Both the position numbers and the translations under genes were made by a program. Positions 55,087 to 64,000 of a stretch of 64,000 bases of DNA are shown here, piece by piece (positions within the stretch are counted from its first letter, which is position 1; every line of letters starts with the position of its first letter). The notes under the pieces were generated by a model that did not search any database, was not told where the DNA came from, and saw only the letters and a program-made list of their open reading frames with translations. Location: NCBI GenBank assembly GCA_963663905.2, contig OY760657.1, positions 496,001 to 560,000 on the forward strand, read 5' to 3'. The stretch comes from Saccharicrinis sp963663905 (GTDB taxonomy: Bacteria > Bacteroidota > Bacteroidia > Bacteroidales > Marinilabiliaceae).

Positions 55087-56715
55087 ATGCGTTTTAAAAA
55101 TTTAAGATATATAGTTTTTCTTGTTTGTGTTTTATTGATTTCCTGTAATAAAGATGAATCCAAACCTGATGAAAATATTAGCAATGCAGATAAGATCTAT
55201 ATTAATCCAGATGTCGAATTTCAAACAATAGATGGCTTTGGAGCTTCAGATGCCTGGAGATGTAAAAATGTGGGTAAGAATTGGCCTCTGGAAAAACGAG
55301 AAGCTATAGCTGATTTATTATTTAGTCAGGATTTAAAAGAAGATGGTAGTCCGGAAGGAATAGGGTTATCCTTATGGCGTTTTTATATTGGAGCAGGTAG
55401 TGAAGAGCAAGGAAACGGTAGTGGAATAACTAATGATTGGAGAAGAGCTGAATGCTTTTTAAATGCTGATGGTACTTACGATTGGACAAAACAAGAAGGA
55501 CAACAATGGTTTTTACAGGCAGCAAAAAACCGTGGAGTAGATCATTTGTTGGCTTTCTCAATATCAGCCCCTGTTCATTATACTATAAACGAAAGAGCAT
55601 ATGCTCCTGAAGACATGAACATGAATATAAAGCCTGGCTTTATGGATAACTATGCAAAATTTTTAGTAGATGTAGCAGAACATTTTAAGGGTGAAGGTTT
55701 GGAGTTTGATTATTTAAGTCCTGTTAATGAAACACAATATGATTGGACAGGAGGCGGACAAGAAGGAACTCCTGCTACCAATAATGAAATAGCTCAATTT
55801 GTATCTTTACTTTCTGATGAACTTCAGTCAAAGTCTTTAGAAACACAGATTACAGTTTCAGAAGCAGCAAGCTTGCAATATTTGTATTCAAATTCTGATA
55901 AAGCAGGAAGAGCAAATCAAGTAGATGATTTTTTTACTCCTTATTCGTCAAATTATTTAGGAGATATCGCCAACGTAAATCATACTATATCTGGACATAG
56001 TTACTGGACTACAGCAAATTTAAACGATTTAGTTACCATTCGACAAAATCTTTCATCCAAAATAAATTCACTTTCATCTGATTTAAAATATTGGCAATCA
56101 GAGTTTAGTATGCTTGAATATAGCAATGATATAGGTGGAGGATGGGATCGTGATTTATCGATTAATACTGCTTTATATGTAGCTCGTGTTATACATTCAG
56201 ACTTAACTTTTGCTAATGCATCAGCATGGCAATGGTGGACAGCAATAAGCCAATATGATTACAAGGATGGGTTAATATATATTGATAACGGAAATAATGG
56301 AATTAGAAGCGCAGGAGATCCGGATTCTGAGAATTTAAAGTATGATGGTAATTACAGAGACTCAAAAACACTTTGGGCTTTAGGAAACTATTCAAGATTC
56401 GTTCGCCCGGGTATGAAGCGAATTCAAGCAGGATTTTCAATTCCTAAAGGAGATATTCAAACACTTGAGTCTGTGATGTTGTCGGCATATAAAGATGAAG
56501 CGTCAAAAGAATTGGTAATTGTATTTGTAAATTATTCAAATGCTGAAAAATACATTTCTTTAGGCAGTTTAGATGATAAATTTTCAATTGCAAACAATAC
56601 TTTTGAAGCTTACACAACTTCCGTTACAGAAAATCTTACAAAGAGTCAGGTTCAGGCTAAAGAATTTACAATACCTGCAAGATCTATAACAACAATGGTT
56701 GGAACTTACTACTAG
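55087..56715 (+). CDS. GH30-family glycoside hydrolase, lipoprotein (PUL enzyme 2)
   Basis: 542 residues. Lipobox 'VLLISC' is followed by 'NKDESKPDE', an acidic signal fitting surface exposure. The domain starts 'DGFGASDAWRC' and runs parallel to 47042-48682. Predicted acid/base is Glu215 in 'SPVNETQYDW' and nucleophile Glu339 in 'YWQSEFSMLE'. The usual Pro after the acid/base is Thr here, and Trp two residues on becomes Tyr, changes next to the active site that may alter subsite use. 'WQWWTAISQYDYKDGL' matches the paralog. It probably acts at the cell surface on polymer while the other GH30 acts elsewhere (inference). Beta-1,6-galactanase-type activity is a guess from family. Confidence 0.88.
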   Translation: MRFKNLRYIVFLVCVLLISCNKDESKPDENISNADKIYINPDVEFQTIDGFGASDAWRCKNVGKNWPLEKREAIADLLFSQDLKEDGSPEGIGLSLWRFYIGAGSEEQGNGSGITNDWRRAECFLNADGTYDWTKQEGQQWFLQAAKNRGVDHLLAFSISAPVHYTINERAYAPEDMNMNIKPGFMDNYAKFLVDVAEHFKGEGLEFDYLSPVNETQYDWTGGGQEGTPATNNEIAQFVSLLSDELQSKSLETQITVSEAASLQYLYSNSDKAGRANQVDDFFTPYSSNYLGDIANVNHTISGHSYWTTANLNDLVTIRQNLSSKINSLSSDLKYWQSEFSMLEYSNDIGGGWDRDLSINTALYVARVIHSDLTFANASAWQWWTAISQYDYKDGLIYIDNGNNGIRSAGDPDSENLKYDGNYRDSKTLWALGNYSRFVRPGMKRIQAGFSIPKGDIQTLESVMLSAYKDEASKELVIVFVNYSNAEKYISLGSLDDKFSIANNTFEAYTTSVTENLTKSQVQAKEFTIPARSITTMVGTYY

Positions 56716-56727
56716 AAAAATATAATT

Positions 56728-59508
56728 ATGATGAATAATTTGTTAAAGTTTAAAGATTGGGTTTTACTAATCTTCGCAGTTGTCATGTTTACAAGTTGTA
56801 AACAAGTTGGTAATCAAAATATCCTCCCTTTAAAAGGAGATTGGGTAGTTACGTTGGATGCTGGTGATAAAGGAAAAATAGAGCAATGGTTTAATGATAT
56901 GCAAACCAATTCATTACCAATTACACTGCCATCAACATTGGATGAAGCCGGAATAGGTGAAGAAATTATAGTAGAGCCTAAATTGGATAAGGAAATTTTA
57001 TATCAGTTAAGCAGGAAATATAAATATATAGGAGCAGCCTGGTATCAAAAAGAAATTGAAATTCCAAAAAACATGGCCAATAAGGAGATAGTTTTGGAAA
57101 TGGAAAGAGTAATCTGGAAATCTGAAGTATGGATTGATGGAGATTATAAAGGAACAGACAATAGTTTAGTTAGTGCACATCAGATTTCACTGGGTAAAAT
57201 TACTCCGGGAAAACACGTTATGACAATTTGTATCGACAACCGTCAGCAATACGATTTATTTGATAATAGCAGAGAAAGAACCCTGACACATTCCTATACT
57301 GAAACGACTCAGATTATGTGGAATGGTATTTTGGGTAATTTCAATTTAAAAGCATTACCAGCTTATTCTATTGAAGATTTACAGGTATATCCTGATGTAC
57401 AAAAAGGTGGAGTTGAAATTGTAGCCAAAGCAAGTGGTCAATCAGAAAATGACATCACTATTCAAGTTGTTGATAAGCAAGGTAAACAAGTATCATCTGT
57501 AGAAACAAAAGCTGAAGAAAATATTAAAGTTGAATTAACTGGTGATTTTACTCCATGGGATGAACATCATCCTGTAATTTATACTGCTCAGGTTAAAACT
57601 GCTAAAGGAGATATATTGGCTCAGGCTGATTTTGGCTTACGCAAAATTGAGTCTGTTGAAAATAATATGCTTTTAAATGGTAAACGATTGTTTTTAAGAG
57701 GAACACTGGAGTGTTGTATTTTCCCATTAACAGGTCATCCTCCATTGAATAAAGAAGGTTGGTTAAAAGTATTTGAATCTGCTAAATCTTATGGATTAAA
57801 TCATATTCGTTTCCATTCCTGGTGCCCTCCTGAAGATGCATTTCAGGTGGCAGATAGCCTTGGTTTTTACTTACAGGTTGAAATGCCAAACTGGTCGCTT
57901 AAATATGGTCAGGAACCAGAAATGGTAAAATGGATGGAAAGCGAAGGAGAACGTATGATTCGCAATTATGGAAATCATCCTTCATTTTGTATGATGGCCA
58001 TGGGTAATGAGTTAGAAGGAGATTATGAACTGTTAACTGGTTTTGTAAAGAAATTACAAAAAGAAGATCCTAGACACCTTTATACAACCACAGCTTTTAC
58101 TTTTCAGAAACCTCATTCTGTAGAACCTGATGAGGTTGATGAGTATTGGATTACACAATGGACAAAAGACGGATGGGTGAGAGGACAAGGTGTGTTTGAT
58201 GATTATGCACCAAGTTTTGATAAGGATTATCGTACTAGTATTGAGTTTTTAGATATTCCTTTAATCACTCATGAAATTGGTCAATATTCAGTATATCCTA
58301 ACTTAAAGGAAATTGAAAAATATAAAGGCGTATTGGCACCAAAGAACTTTGAAGCAATTAAAGCTGACTTAGAAAAGAAAGGCAGATTAGATAAAGCTGA
58401 TGATTACTTAAAAGCATCAGGACAATTAGCAAAAATTCTTTATAAAGAAGAAGTAGAACGAGCATTAAAAACACCAGGTATCAGTGGTTTCCAATTGCTA
58501 GATTTACATGATTTTCCAGGACAAGGAACTGCGCTTGTTGGTATGTTAGATGCATTCTGGGATTCAAAAGGAATTGTAACTGGTGATGAGTTTAAAACAT
58601 TTTGTAATGATCTTGTACCTTTAATTAAGTTTGAAAAAGCGGTTTATACCAATAATGAAGTTTTTAAAGCTAAGGCAGAGGTAGCTAACTATTGGAAAGA
58701 TTTGGATACCCCAATTTTCGATTGGAGTATTGCACAAGCGGGAACAGTTTTAACGTCAGGAAGCCTTGAGTCAAAAAATATTAAGCAAGGTAACTATGCC
58801 GAAGTTGGTGCTTTTGCATTTGAATTAAAAGATATTCAGGAACCTAAAAAGTTAACTGTTACTTTAAGTTTACAAGGAACAGATTATAAAAATTCATGGT
58901 CAGTGTGGGTATATCCTCAAGATCAAAAGGTGAATAAAAAAGATGTTGTTGTAACCACAAAATGGGATGCAGCAGAAAAAGCACTTAGCGAAGGGAAAAA
59001 AGTTTTATTTACTCCTGACTTAAACGAAATTACCGGTATTGAAGGAAAATTTGTTCCTGTATTCTGGAGTCCGGTGCACTTCCCTAATCAACCAGGAAGT
59101 ATGGGACTTTTAATTCAGGATCAACATCCGTTATTTAACGAATTTCCTACCGATTATTATACCAACTGGCAGTGGTGGGATTTATGTAAACAATCAAAAT
59201 CGTTAGAAGTAGATAAAATTGTTGTAGAACCCGTAATAACAGTAGTAGATAATTTCTTTAAGAACCGTGATCTGTCAAACCTGTTTGAAGTTAATGTAGG
59301 CAAAGGTAAGTTAGTATTAAGTGGGATTGATTTACATTCAAATCTGGATAGTCGCATTACAGCAAAAGCTTTGTTAAATAGTATTGTAGATTATATGAAT
59401 ACTCCTAAGTTTGATCCAAAACAAACGGTTACTTTTAAATCATTAAGTGATTTATTTCAACGTGATCCGGATGCAAAGGAAGCTAAAAAAAAGGGATTAT
59501 ATGAGTAA
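56728..59508 (+). CDS. GH2-family glycoside hydrolase (beta-galactosidase/glucuronidase-like) lipoprotein
   Basis: 926 residues. Lipobox 'VMFTSC' is followed by a GH2 sugar-binding domain (~35-215, 'YQKEIEIPKNM', 'VWIDGDYKG'), an Ig-like domain (~220-315) and the TIM barrel (~320-640). Predicted acid/base is Glu428 in 'MGNELEGD' and nucleophile Glu516 in 'ITHEIGQYS'. 'GISGFQLLDLHDFPGQGT' is typical of the larger Bacteroidota GH2 enzymes. The C-terminal ~280 residues include an extra domain with 'FWSPVHFPNQPGSMGLLI' and 'WQWWDLCKQS', seen in many such GH2 proteins. It starts 12 nt after the GH30 stop, so the pair is co-transcribed. Specificity cannot be read from sequence. Confidence 0.88.
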   Translation: MMNNLLKFKDWVLLIFAVVMFTSCKQVGNQNILPLKGDWVVTLDAGDKGKIEQWFNDMQTNSLPITLPSTLDEAGIGEEIIVEPKLDKEILYQLSRKYKYIGAAWYQKEIEIPKNMANKEIVLEMERVIWKSEVWIDGDYKGTDNSLVSAHQISLGKITPGKHVMTICIDNRQQYDLFDNSRERTLTHSYTETTQIMWNGILGNFNLKALPAYSIEDLQVYPDVQKGGVEIVAKASGQSENDITIQVVDKQGKQVSSVETKAEENIKVELTGDFTPWDEHHPVIYTAQVKTAKGDILAQADFGLRKIESVENNMLLNGKRLFLRGTLECCIFPLTGHPPLNKEGWLKVFESAKSYGLNHIRFHSWCPPEDAFQVADSLGFYLQVEMPNWSLKYGQEPEMVKWMESEGERMIRNYGNHPSFCMMAMGNELEGDYELLTGFVKKLQKEDPRHLYTTTAFTFQKPHSVEPDEVDEYWITQWTKDGWVRGQGVFDDYAPSFDKDYRTSIEFLDIPLITHEIGQYSVYPNLKEIEKYKGVLAPKNFEAIKADLEKKGRLDKADDYLKASGQLAKILYKEEVERALKTPGISGFQLLDLHDFPGQGTALVGMLDAFWDSKGIVTGDEFKTFCNDLVPLIKFEKAVYTNNEVFKAKAEVANYWKDLDTPIFDWSIAQAGTVLTSGSLESKNIKQGNYAEVGAFAFELKDIQEPKKLTVTLSLQGTDYKNSWSVWVYPQDQKVNKKDVVVTTKWDAAEKALSEGKKVLFTPDLNEITGIEGKFVPVFWSPVHFPNQPGSMGLLIQDQHPLFNEFPTDYYTNWQWWDLCKQSKSLEVDKIVVEPVITVVDNFFKNRDLSNLFEVNVGKGKLVLSGIDLHSNLDSRITAKALLNSIVDYMNTPKFDPKQTVTFKSLSDLFQRDPDAKEAKKKGLYE

Positions 59509-59531
59509 ATGCTAAAATATATAAACAAGAT

Positions 59532-59580
59532 AAAGGATAAATGATGGGAGTTGAAACTCTATTGTTTATCCTTTTTGTTT
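59532..59580 (+). terminator. Terminator after the GH2 gene, possibly bidirectional
   Basis: AAAGGATAAA (59532-59541) pairs with TTTATCCTTT (59565-59574), followed by more T. It lies between convergent genes (GH2 and the AraC regulator) and could serve both. Confidence 0.75.
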
Positions 59581-59644
59581 TTGTCAATATAGATTCCTCT
59601 TTCAATATTTTCATCCATATACTCTTCGATCTTTGCCCTGTGAA

Positions 59645-60523
59645 TTATCCTTTTAATTTTTTACGGTATTCTTTTGGCGATATTGTCATTATCTTTTTAA
59701 AAATTCGGGAGAAGTAATAGGGATCATCATAACCAATTCTAATAGCTATTTCTTTAATATTAAGATGAGTGTGATCCAATAATCTACAGGCATTCTGAAT
59801 TTTAAGTTGAATTACATAGTTTAAGGGAGATCGACCCGTTTTTTGTTTAAATAGCATGGAATAATGAGCAATAGACAAATTGGCCTGATCTGCTAAATCT
59901 TCCAACGTAAGTTTTTCTTTTAAGTGCTTCCTCATATAATGAATGGAGCTTTCAATTAAATCTTTTTCCTGCGGTTTTCTTACTTGACGAAACTGACTTA
60001 AATACCTGAAGGAAGCCAGGAAATGCGATAAGCAAATGTTGGCATAGCTAATATTTTCCTTGCTGTAACCCATTTCAAGGTTTCGTATCATTTCTTCAAA
60101 TAGCTCTAAACGTTCATCTATTCGCGATATATCAGAAGGAGTAATACTTTGAGCTTCTTCTGTTGTTTCAAGATAATATGCTGCATTTTTACCACTGAAA
60201 TGAATCCAATAAATACTCCATGGATTTTTTCTGGAACTACCATAAGAATGTGGAATATTAGGCGGAATGATAAAATACTGGTTTGCATTTACAGTAATTC
60301 TGGTATTTCCTATTAAAATCCATCCTTCGCCATCAGTACAATACATTAATATATGTTGTTTACATCCTTCAGGTCTTTTTCTATGGTGGTCTTTAGCTTT
60401 GGGATAAAAACCTATGTCTGTTATATATAAGCTGCTACTTATCGGATCTTCCTGTATTTCTTCAATAATTAATTCAGGAATAATAACAGTTCTTTCATCT
60501 TGAAATCCTTCAGATTTTATCAT
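59645..60523 (-). CDS. AraC-family transcriptional regulator
   Basis: 292 residues. The N-terminal half has a cupin-like effector domain ('ILMYCTDGEGWILIGN', 'FIIPPNIPHSYG', 'WSIYWIHFSG'). The C-terminal ~100 residues carry the paired helix-turn-helix ('LTLEDLADQANLSIAHYSMLFKQKTG', 'NIKEIAIRIGYDDPYYFSRIFKK' in segments) and end 'SPKEYRKKLKG'. It is divergent from the sugar porter with a 115-bp shared gap, so it most likely controls the porter/DUF5107 pair in response to a monosaccharide or small sugar. Confidence 0.92.
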   Translation of the reverse strand: MIKSEGFQDERTVIIPELIIEEIQEDPISSSLYITDIGFYPKAKDHHRKRPEGCKQHILMYCTDGEGWILIGNTRITVNANQYFIIPPNIPHSYGSSRKNPWSIYWIHFSGKNAAYYLETTEEAQSITPSDISRIDERLELFEEMIRNLEMGYSKENISYANICLSHFLASFRYLSQFRQVRKPQEKDLIESSIHYMRKHLKEKLTLEDLADQANLSIAHYSMLFKQKTGRSPLNYVIQLKIQNACRLLDHTHLNIKEIAIRIGYDDPYYFSRIFKKIMTISPKEYRKKLKG

Positions 60524-60638
60524 AAGTCACATTTTGTGCTAAAATAATAAGATAGTCCATTAAAACCAAATATACATCCATTTTGAGTGTCGGTAGAAAT
60601 AAAGATATTTGTTACATATAATTAAAGAATATTTTAAA
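60524..60638. promoter_or_regulatory. Divergent promoters of the AraC regulator and sugar porter
   Basis: On the - strand TATATTTG (complement of 60567-60574) is a perfect -7 element for the AraC gene, giving a leader of about 40 nt. On the + strand TTTG (60582-60585) and GATATTTG (60604-60611), 18 nt apart, are a near-match for the porter. Confidence 0.45.
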
Positions 60639-62033
60639 ATGCAAAAAGTAAATTTTAATACGCGTTATATTTTATCGATTTCGTTAGTCTCAGCCTTAGG
60701 CGGACTATTATTTGGGTATGACTGGGTAGTAATTGGTGGAGCTAAACCATTTTACGAGCAGTTTTTTGATATAGCTAACAATCCTGCAATGCAAGGGTGG
60801 GCTATGGGAAGTGCTTTAATAGGTTGTTTACTCGGAGCAGCTATTTCAGGTGTACTTAGTGATAAATACGGACGAAAGAGATTATTAATTTTTGCTGCTT
60901 TTATGTTTACTTTATCTGCAATAGGAACAGGTATTGTAAATGATTTTACAGCTTTTATTATATATCGTTTAATTGGTGGTGTGGGTATAGGTTTAGCATC
61001 TACATTATCCCCAATGTATATTGCAGAAATTGCACCGGCTTCTATGCGTGGCCGATTTGTTTCTTTAAACCAGTTGACTATTGTGTTAGGTATATTAGCT
61101 GCTCAGCTTGCCAATTGGCAAATTGCAGAGCCTATTCCAGATCATTTTACAGAGTTGGATATTTTAAATTCTTGGAATGGACAAATGGGATGGCGTTATA
61201 TGTTCTGGGCAGAAACCATTCCTGCAGGAGTATTCTTCATATTAATGTTTTTAGTACCTGAAAGTCCAAGATGGTTAGCTAAGTCGGGTAATGAATCAAA
61301 AGTAGAAAGCATTCTTAAAAAAATTGGAGGAACAGAATATGCTGTTCAGGAATACAATAATATTCATCAATCGTTAGCTAAAGAAACAAGTAAAGTTAAT
61401 TTCAGGGAGTTATTTGAACCTGGTATTAAAAAAGTATTGTTGATAGGTATTGTTTTGTCTGCTTTCCAGCAATGGTGTGGAATCAACGTTATATTTAACT
61501 ATGCAGAGGAAATATTTAAGGCTGCTGGTTATGGTGTGTCTGATATTTTATTCAATATCGTGATTACAGGTATTATTAATGTGGTATTTACATTTGTTGC
61601 CATCTATACTGTAGATAAGTTAGGACGTAGGGCCTTAATGATTATTGGTTCTGCCGGTTTAGCTCTGATCTATATTTTAGTGGGTCTTACCTACTTCTTT
61701 CATGTCACAGGAATTGCATTATTGGTGTTAATACTATTAGCTATTGCAACTTATGCTATGTCACTAGCTCCAATTGTTTGGGTAGTTATTTCCGAAATAT
61801 TCCCTAACAGAATCAGAGGAGCAGCAATGGCTGTATCAACTATAGCATTATGGACGGCAAGTTTTCTTTTAACTTATACGTTCCCTATTTTAAATAGTGC
61901 ATTGGGTGCAGCTGGAACATTCTGGTTATATGGATTGATTTGTTTAGGAGGTTTTGTATTCATCTACAAAAAATTACCTGAAACTAAAGGAAAATCATTA
62001 GAAGAAATCGAAAAAGAAATTATTAAAGAATAA
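60639..62033 (+). CDS. Sugar porter, MFS superfamily (proton-coupled sugar import)
   Basis: 464 residues from ATG 60639; a TTG 10 codons upstream keeps the frame open but adds no recognisable sequence. About 12 hydrophobic segments. Sugar-porter signatures are present: 'DKYGRKR' after TM2, 'IAEIAPASMRGRF', 'PESPRWL', 'QQWCGINVIFNYAEEIF' (the QxxxGIN sugar-binding motif), 'DKLGRRALM' and the C-terminal 'PETKGKSLEEIE'. It probably takes monosaccharide released by the PUL into the cytoplasm. It sits divergent from the AraC gene and upstream of the DUF5107 gene; galactose, xylose or arabinose are all possible substrates. Confidence 0.94.
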   Translation: MQKVNFNTRYILSISLVSALGGLLFGYDWVVIGGAKPFYEQFFDIANNPAMQGWAMGSALIGCLLGAAISGVLSDKYGRKRLLIFAAFMFTLSAIGTGIVNDFTAFIIYRLIGGVGIGLASTLSPMYIAEIAPASMRGRFVSLNQLTIVLGILAAQLANWQIAEPIPDHFTELDILNSWNGQMGWRYMFWAETIPAGVFFILMFLVPESPRWLAKSGNESKVESILKKIGGTEYAVQEYNNIHQSLAKETSKVNFRELFEPGIKKVLLIGIVLSAFQQWCGINVIFNYAEEIFKAAGYGVSDILFNIVITGIINVVFTFVAIYTVDKLGRRALMIIGSAGLALIYILVGLTYFFHVTGIALLVLILLAIATYAMSLAPIVWVVISEIFPNRIRGAAMAVSTIALWTASFLLTYTFPILNSALGAAGTFWLYGLICLGGFVFIYKKLPETKGKSLEEIEKEIIKE

Positions 62034-62187
62034 CTATATGTAAATGCTGCTCTTGTAGCAGCATTTACACTGCTTAAGTAAGCAAGTTAATTGTTTGAAT
62101 TATTGGATAATAAATAAAATATAGGCGTTCTTTTAGAGAACGCTAATATGGGAAAGTTATATCAAAAAAGTATTAAATTTTTATAAT
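62034..62187 (+). other. Intercistronic region with two hairpins between sugar porter and DUF5107 gene
   Basis: A perfect 13-bp stem with a 5-nt loop (62039-62051 / 62057-62069) starts 5 nt after the porter stop and lacks a following T run, so it may stabilise or process mRNA rather than terminate. A second hairpin GCGTTCT/AGAACGC (62124-62130, 62136-62142) lies ~45 nt before the next start. No ORF. Confidence 0.6.
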
Positions 62188-64000
62188 ATGGAAGCTAAAG
62201 CAAGGCTCGAAAAGTTGGTACTTCCAACCTATGAACTGGGTAAATCAGAAATTAATCCGGTATTTTTTGAAAAGAGAGTTTATCAGGGGTCATCAGGTAA
62301 AGTTTATCCTGTTCCTTTTATTGATAAAGTTTATGATCATAAAGTAGATAAGGAATATCAGGCAGCTGTGCTTGAAAATGAATTTGTAAAATTAGTCATG
62401 TTACCTGAAATTGGCGGAAGAATTTTTGAAGCACAAGATAAGGTTAACAATGATTATAATTTTTTCTATCAGCAAAAGGTAATTAAACCTGCTTTAGTAG
62501 GTTTAGCTGGTCCTTGGATTAGTGGAGGAGTAGAGTTTAACTGGCCACAACACCACCGTCCGGGAACCTATTTACCAACTGATGTATATATTGAAGAGGA
62601 AGCTGATGGTGCTAAAACGATCTGGATGTCGGAATATGACCCAATGTATCGTTTAAAGGGTATGCACGGAATCCGTATTCGACCTGACAGTGCTTTGATT
62701 GAACTACGTGGTCGTTTGTTTAACCGTACACCATTAACACAAACATTCTTATGGTGGGCAAACGTAGCGGTAGAAGTACATAAGGATTATCAAAGTTTCT
62801 TTCCACCTGATGTACATTATGTTGCAGACCATGCTGTTCGTGCACAAAGTAGTTTCCCTTATGCCGAAAATGATTATTATGGCATTCCATATCATGAAAG
62901 ACCAGGGAAAAACGATTTACGTAACTACAATAACATCCCTGTTCCAACCAGTTATATGGTTTGTGATACAAAATATGATTTCTTTGGAGGTTATGATTAC
63001 AAAGAACAAGGTGGTTTTATTCATGTGGCTAACCGTCATATTGCTCCGGGTAAAAAACAATGGACATGGGGTAGCGAAGACTTTGGTCGTGCATGGGATC
63101 GTGAATTAACAGATGAAGGAGGACCATACTTTGAGTTAATGGCTGGTGTTTATACTGATAACCAACCAGATTTTACATACTTACTTCCTTACGAAACTAA
63201 AACATTTTCACAGTTCTGGTGGAGTTTTAAAAAGCTTGGACCAGTGCAAAATGCAGATAAGGATTTAGCTATTCGTTTAGAAGTTCAACAAGGAAATAAA
63301 TTAGATTTAGGTGTTGCTTCTAGCCGTAAGTTTGAAAACCTTAAATTTATACTTCTAATCGGAAACGAAAAGACTGTATTCGAAAATAAAACAGTTACTC
63401 CGGATGAACCTTGGCAGGATCAAACAATACAAATTGAAGCAGGACAGGAGCATTCCGTTTCTTTAATAGTATTGAATGAGCAAGGTAAAGAGCTTATTGC
63501 ATACCATCACCGCGAAGTGCCTAAGGAGCGTAATCGTAAAGTTGCTTTTGAGCCTAAACAACCAGAGGAAATTGAAAGTGCTAATGAGCTTGAATTAATA
63601 GGAGAACACCTTGAGTTATACCGTCACCCAACTCGTTATCCTGAACCATATTGGAAAGAGGCGATTAAAAAGGATCCAAAGAGCTACAAATCATATATTG
63701 CACTTGGTCGTGTAGAACTTAAAAATGGTAAGTTTGCTGAAGCTGAAAAAAACTTTAAAACAGCTATTGATATTCAAACTACTTACCATCCAAATCCTGC
63801 ATCTGGCGAGGCACTATATTTCTGTGGTTTGGCATGTTCTTATCAGGGTAGAAAAGACGAAGCTTATAAATTATTTTATAAGTCAATTTGGAACTATGAA
63901 TGGCGTGCAGCAGGTTATTATCAATTGGCAGCAATAGATTGTTTAAAAGGTGATTTTGAAACAGCTCTTGAACATATTGAGGCTTCTTTAGATACAAACC
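62188..64000 (+). CDS. DUF5107 domain protein with C-terminal TPR repeats (3' end outside window)
   Basis: 604 codons are visible with no stop before the window ends; ATG 62188 (MEAKARLEKLVLPTY) is the first good start and no signal peptide is present, so it is probably cytoplasmic. Residues ~45-350 match the DUF5107 pattern ('LVMLPEIGGRIFEAQDK', 'GPWISGGVEFNWPQHHRPGT', 'LFNRTPLTQTFLWWANVAV', 'FGRAWDRELTDEGGPYFELMAGVY'), a mutarotase-like beta-sandwich. From ~485 on TPR helices appear ('YIALGRVELKNGKFAEAEKNF', 'GKFAEAEKN', 'GRKDEAYKLF'). Full-length members are usually about twice as long. Linked to the sugar porter, so a sugar-processing enzyme is likely; the reaction is not known to me. Confidence 0.85.
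   Translation, partial: MEAKARLEKLVLPTYELGKSEINPVFFEKRVYQGSSGKVYPVPFIDKVYDHKVDKEYQAAVLENEFVKLVMLPEIGGRIFEAQDKVNNDYNFFYQQKVIKPALVGLAGPWISGGVEFNWPQHHRPGTYLPTDVYIEEEADGAKTIWMSEYDPMYRLKGMHGIRIRPDSALIELRGRLFNRTPLTQTFLWWANVAVEVHKDYQSFFPPDVHYVADHAVRAQSSFPYAENDYYGIPYHERPGKNDLRNYNNIPVPTSYMVCDTKYDFFGGYDYKEQGGFIHVANRHIAPGKKQWTWGSEDFGRAWDRELTDEGGPYFELMAGVYTDNQPDFTYLLPYETKTFSQFWWSFKKLGPVQNADKDLAIRLEVQQGNKLDLGVASSRKFENLKFILLIGNEKTVFENKTVTPDEPWQDQTIQIEAGQEHSVSLIVLNEQGKELIAYHHREVPKERNRKVAFEPKQPEEIESANELELIGEHLELYRHPTRYPEPYWKEAIKKDPKSYKSYIALGRVELKNGKFAEAEKNFKTAIDIQTTYHPNPASGEALYFCGLACSYQGRKDEAYKLFYKSIWNYEWRAAGYYQLAAIDCLKGDFETALEHIEASLDTN

Noticed and set aside
59582..59644. Possible frameshifted C-terminal extension of the AraC regulator on the - strand (frame containing MDENIERGIY)
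   Set aside because: The regulator already ends with the normal 'SPKEYRKK' tail; about 30 extra open codons in another frame are expected by chance.
1..64000. tRNA, rRNA, insertion sequences, prophage or integrative element
   Set aside because: No transposase, integrase or phage genes and no structural RNA gene were recognised on either strand; codon and base composition look even across regions.

Overview
The window looks like chromosomal DNA from an AT-rich, glycan-degrading member of the Bacteroidota, probably a marine Marinilabiliales/Bacteroidales-type organism. Four things point there: type IX secretion (T9SS) C-terminal sorting domains, SusC/SusD pairs with a hybrid two-component system, FecI/FecR/TonB-receptor signalling, and near-consensus Bacteroidota promoters (TTTG ... 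TAnnTTTG). The genus is inference; there is no rRNA, tRNA, integrase, IS element or CRISPR array in the window.

Region 1 (1-33215, + strand) is a tandem array of three giant paralogous surface proteins of at least 2128, 3291 and 5283 residues; the first is cut by the window start. Each consists of long Asn/Gly/Thr/Ser-rich beta-helix-like repeats, punctuated by Trp-rich modules, and ends in the same ~420-residue region whose last ~80 residues are a T9SS type A sorting signal. Each gene is followed by a near-identical terminator. The two visible upstream regions share a promoter-like element, a short direct repeat and a poly-C tract of different length (6 versus 10 C), a plausible phase-variation device.

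Region 2 (33691-37736, - strand) is an ECF sigma factor / anti-sigma / STN-type TonB receptor operon. No SusD gene follows.

Region 3 (38056-42142, - strand) is a four-gene cluster: a VTC-fold polyphosphate-polymerase-like protein, a DUF4956 membrane protein, a DUF2490-like outer-membrane barrel and a Cthe_2159-like beta-helix lipoprotein. It is a good candidate for a poorly understood envelope or surface system.

Region 4 (42636-59508) is a polysaccharide utilization locus. A hybrid two-component regulator (- strand) is divergent from GH30 - SusE/F-like - SusC - SusD - terminator - GH30 - GH2. The SusE/F-like gene is split by a frameshift lying exactly on a U_UUA_AAU heptamer. Two GH30 enzymes plus a GH2 suggest a beta-linked glycan, possibly a beta-1,6-galactan or arabinogalactan; the substrate is inference.

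Region 5 (59645-64000) holds an AraC-type regulator (- strand) divergent from a sugar-porter MFS transporter and a DUF5107/TPR protein that runs off the window. It probably imports and handles the sugars released by the PUL enzymes.
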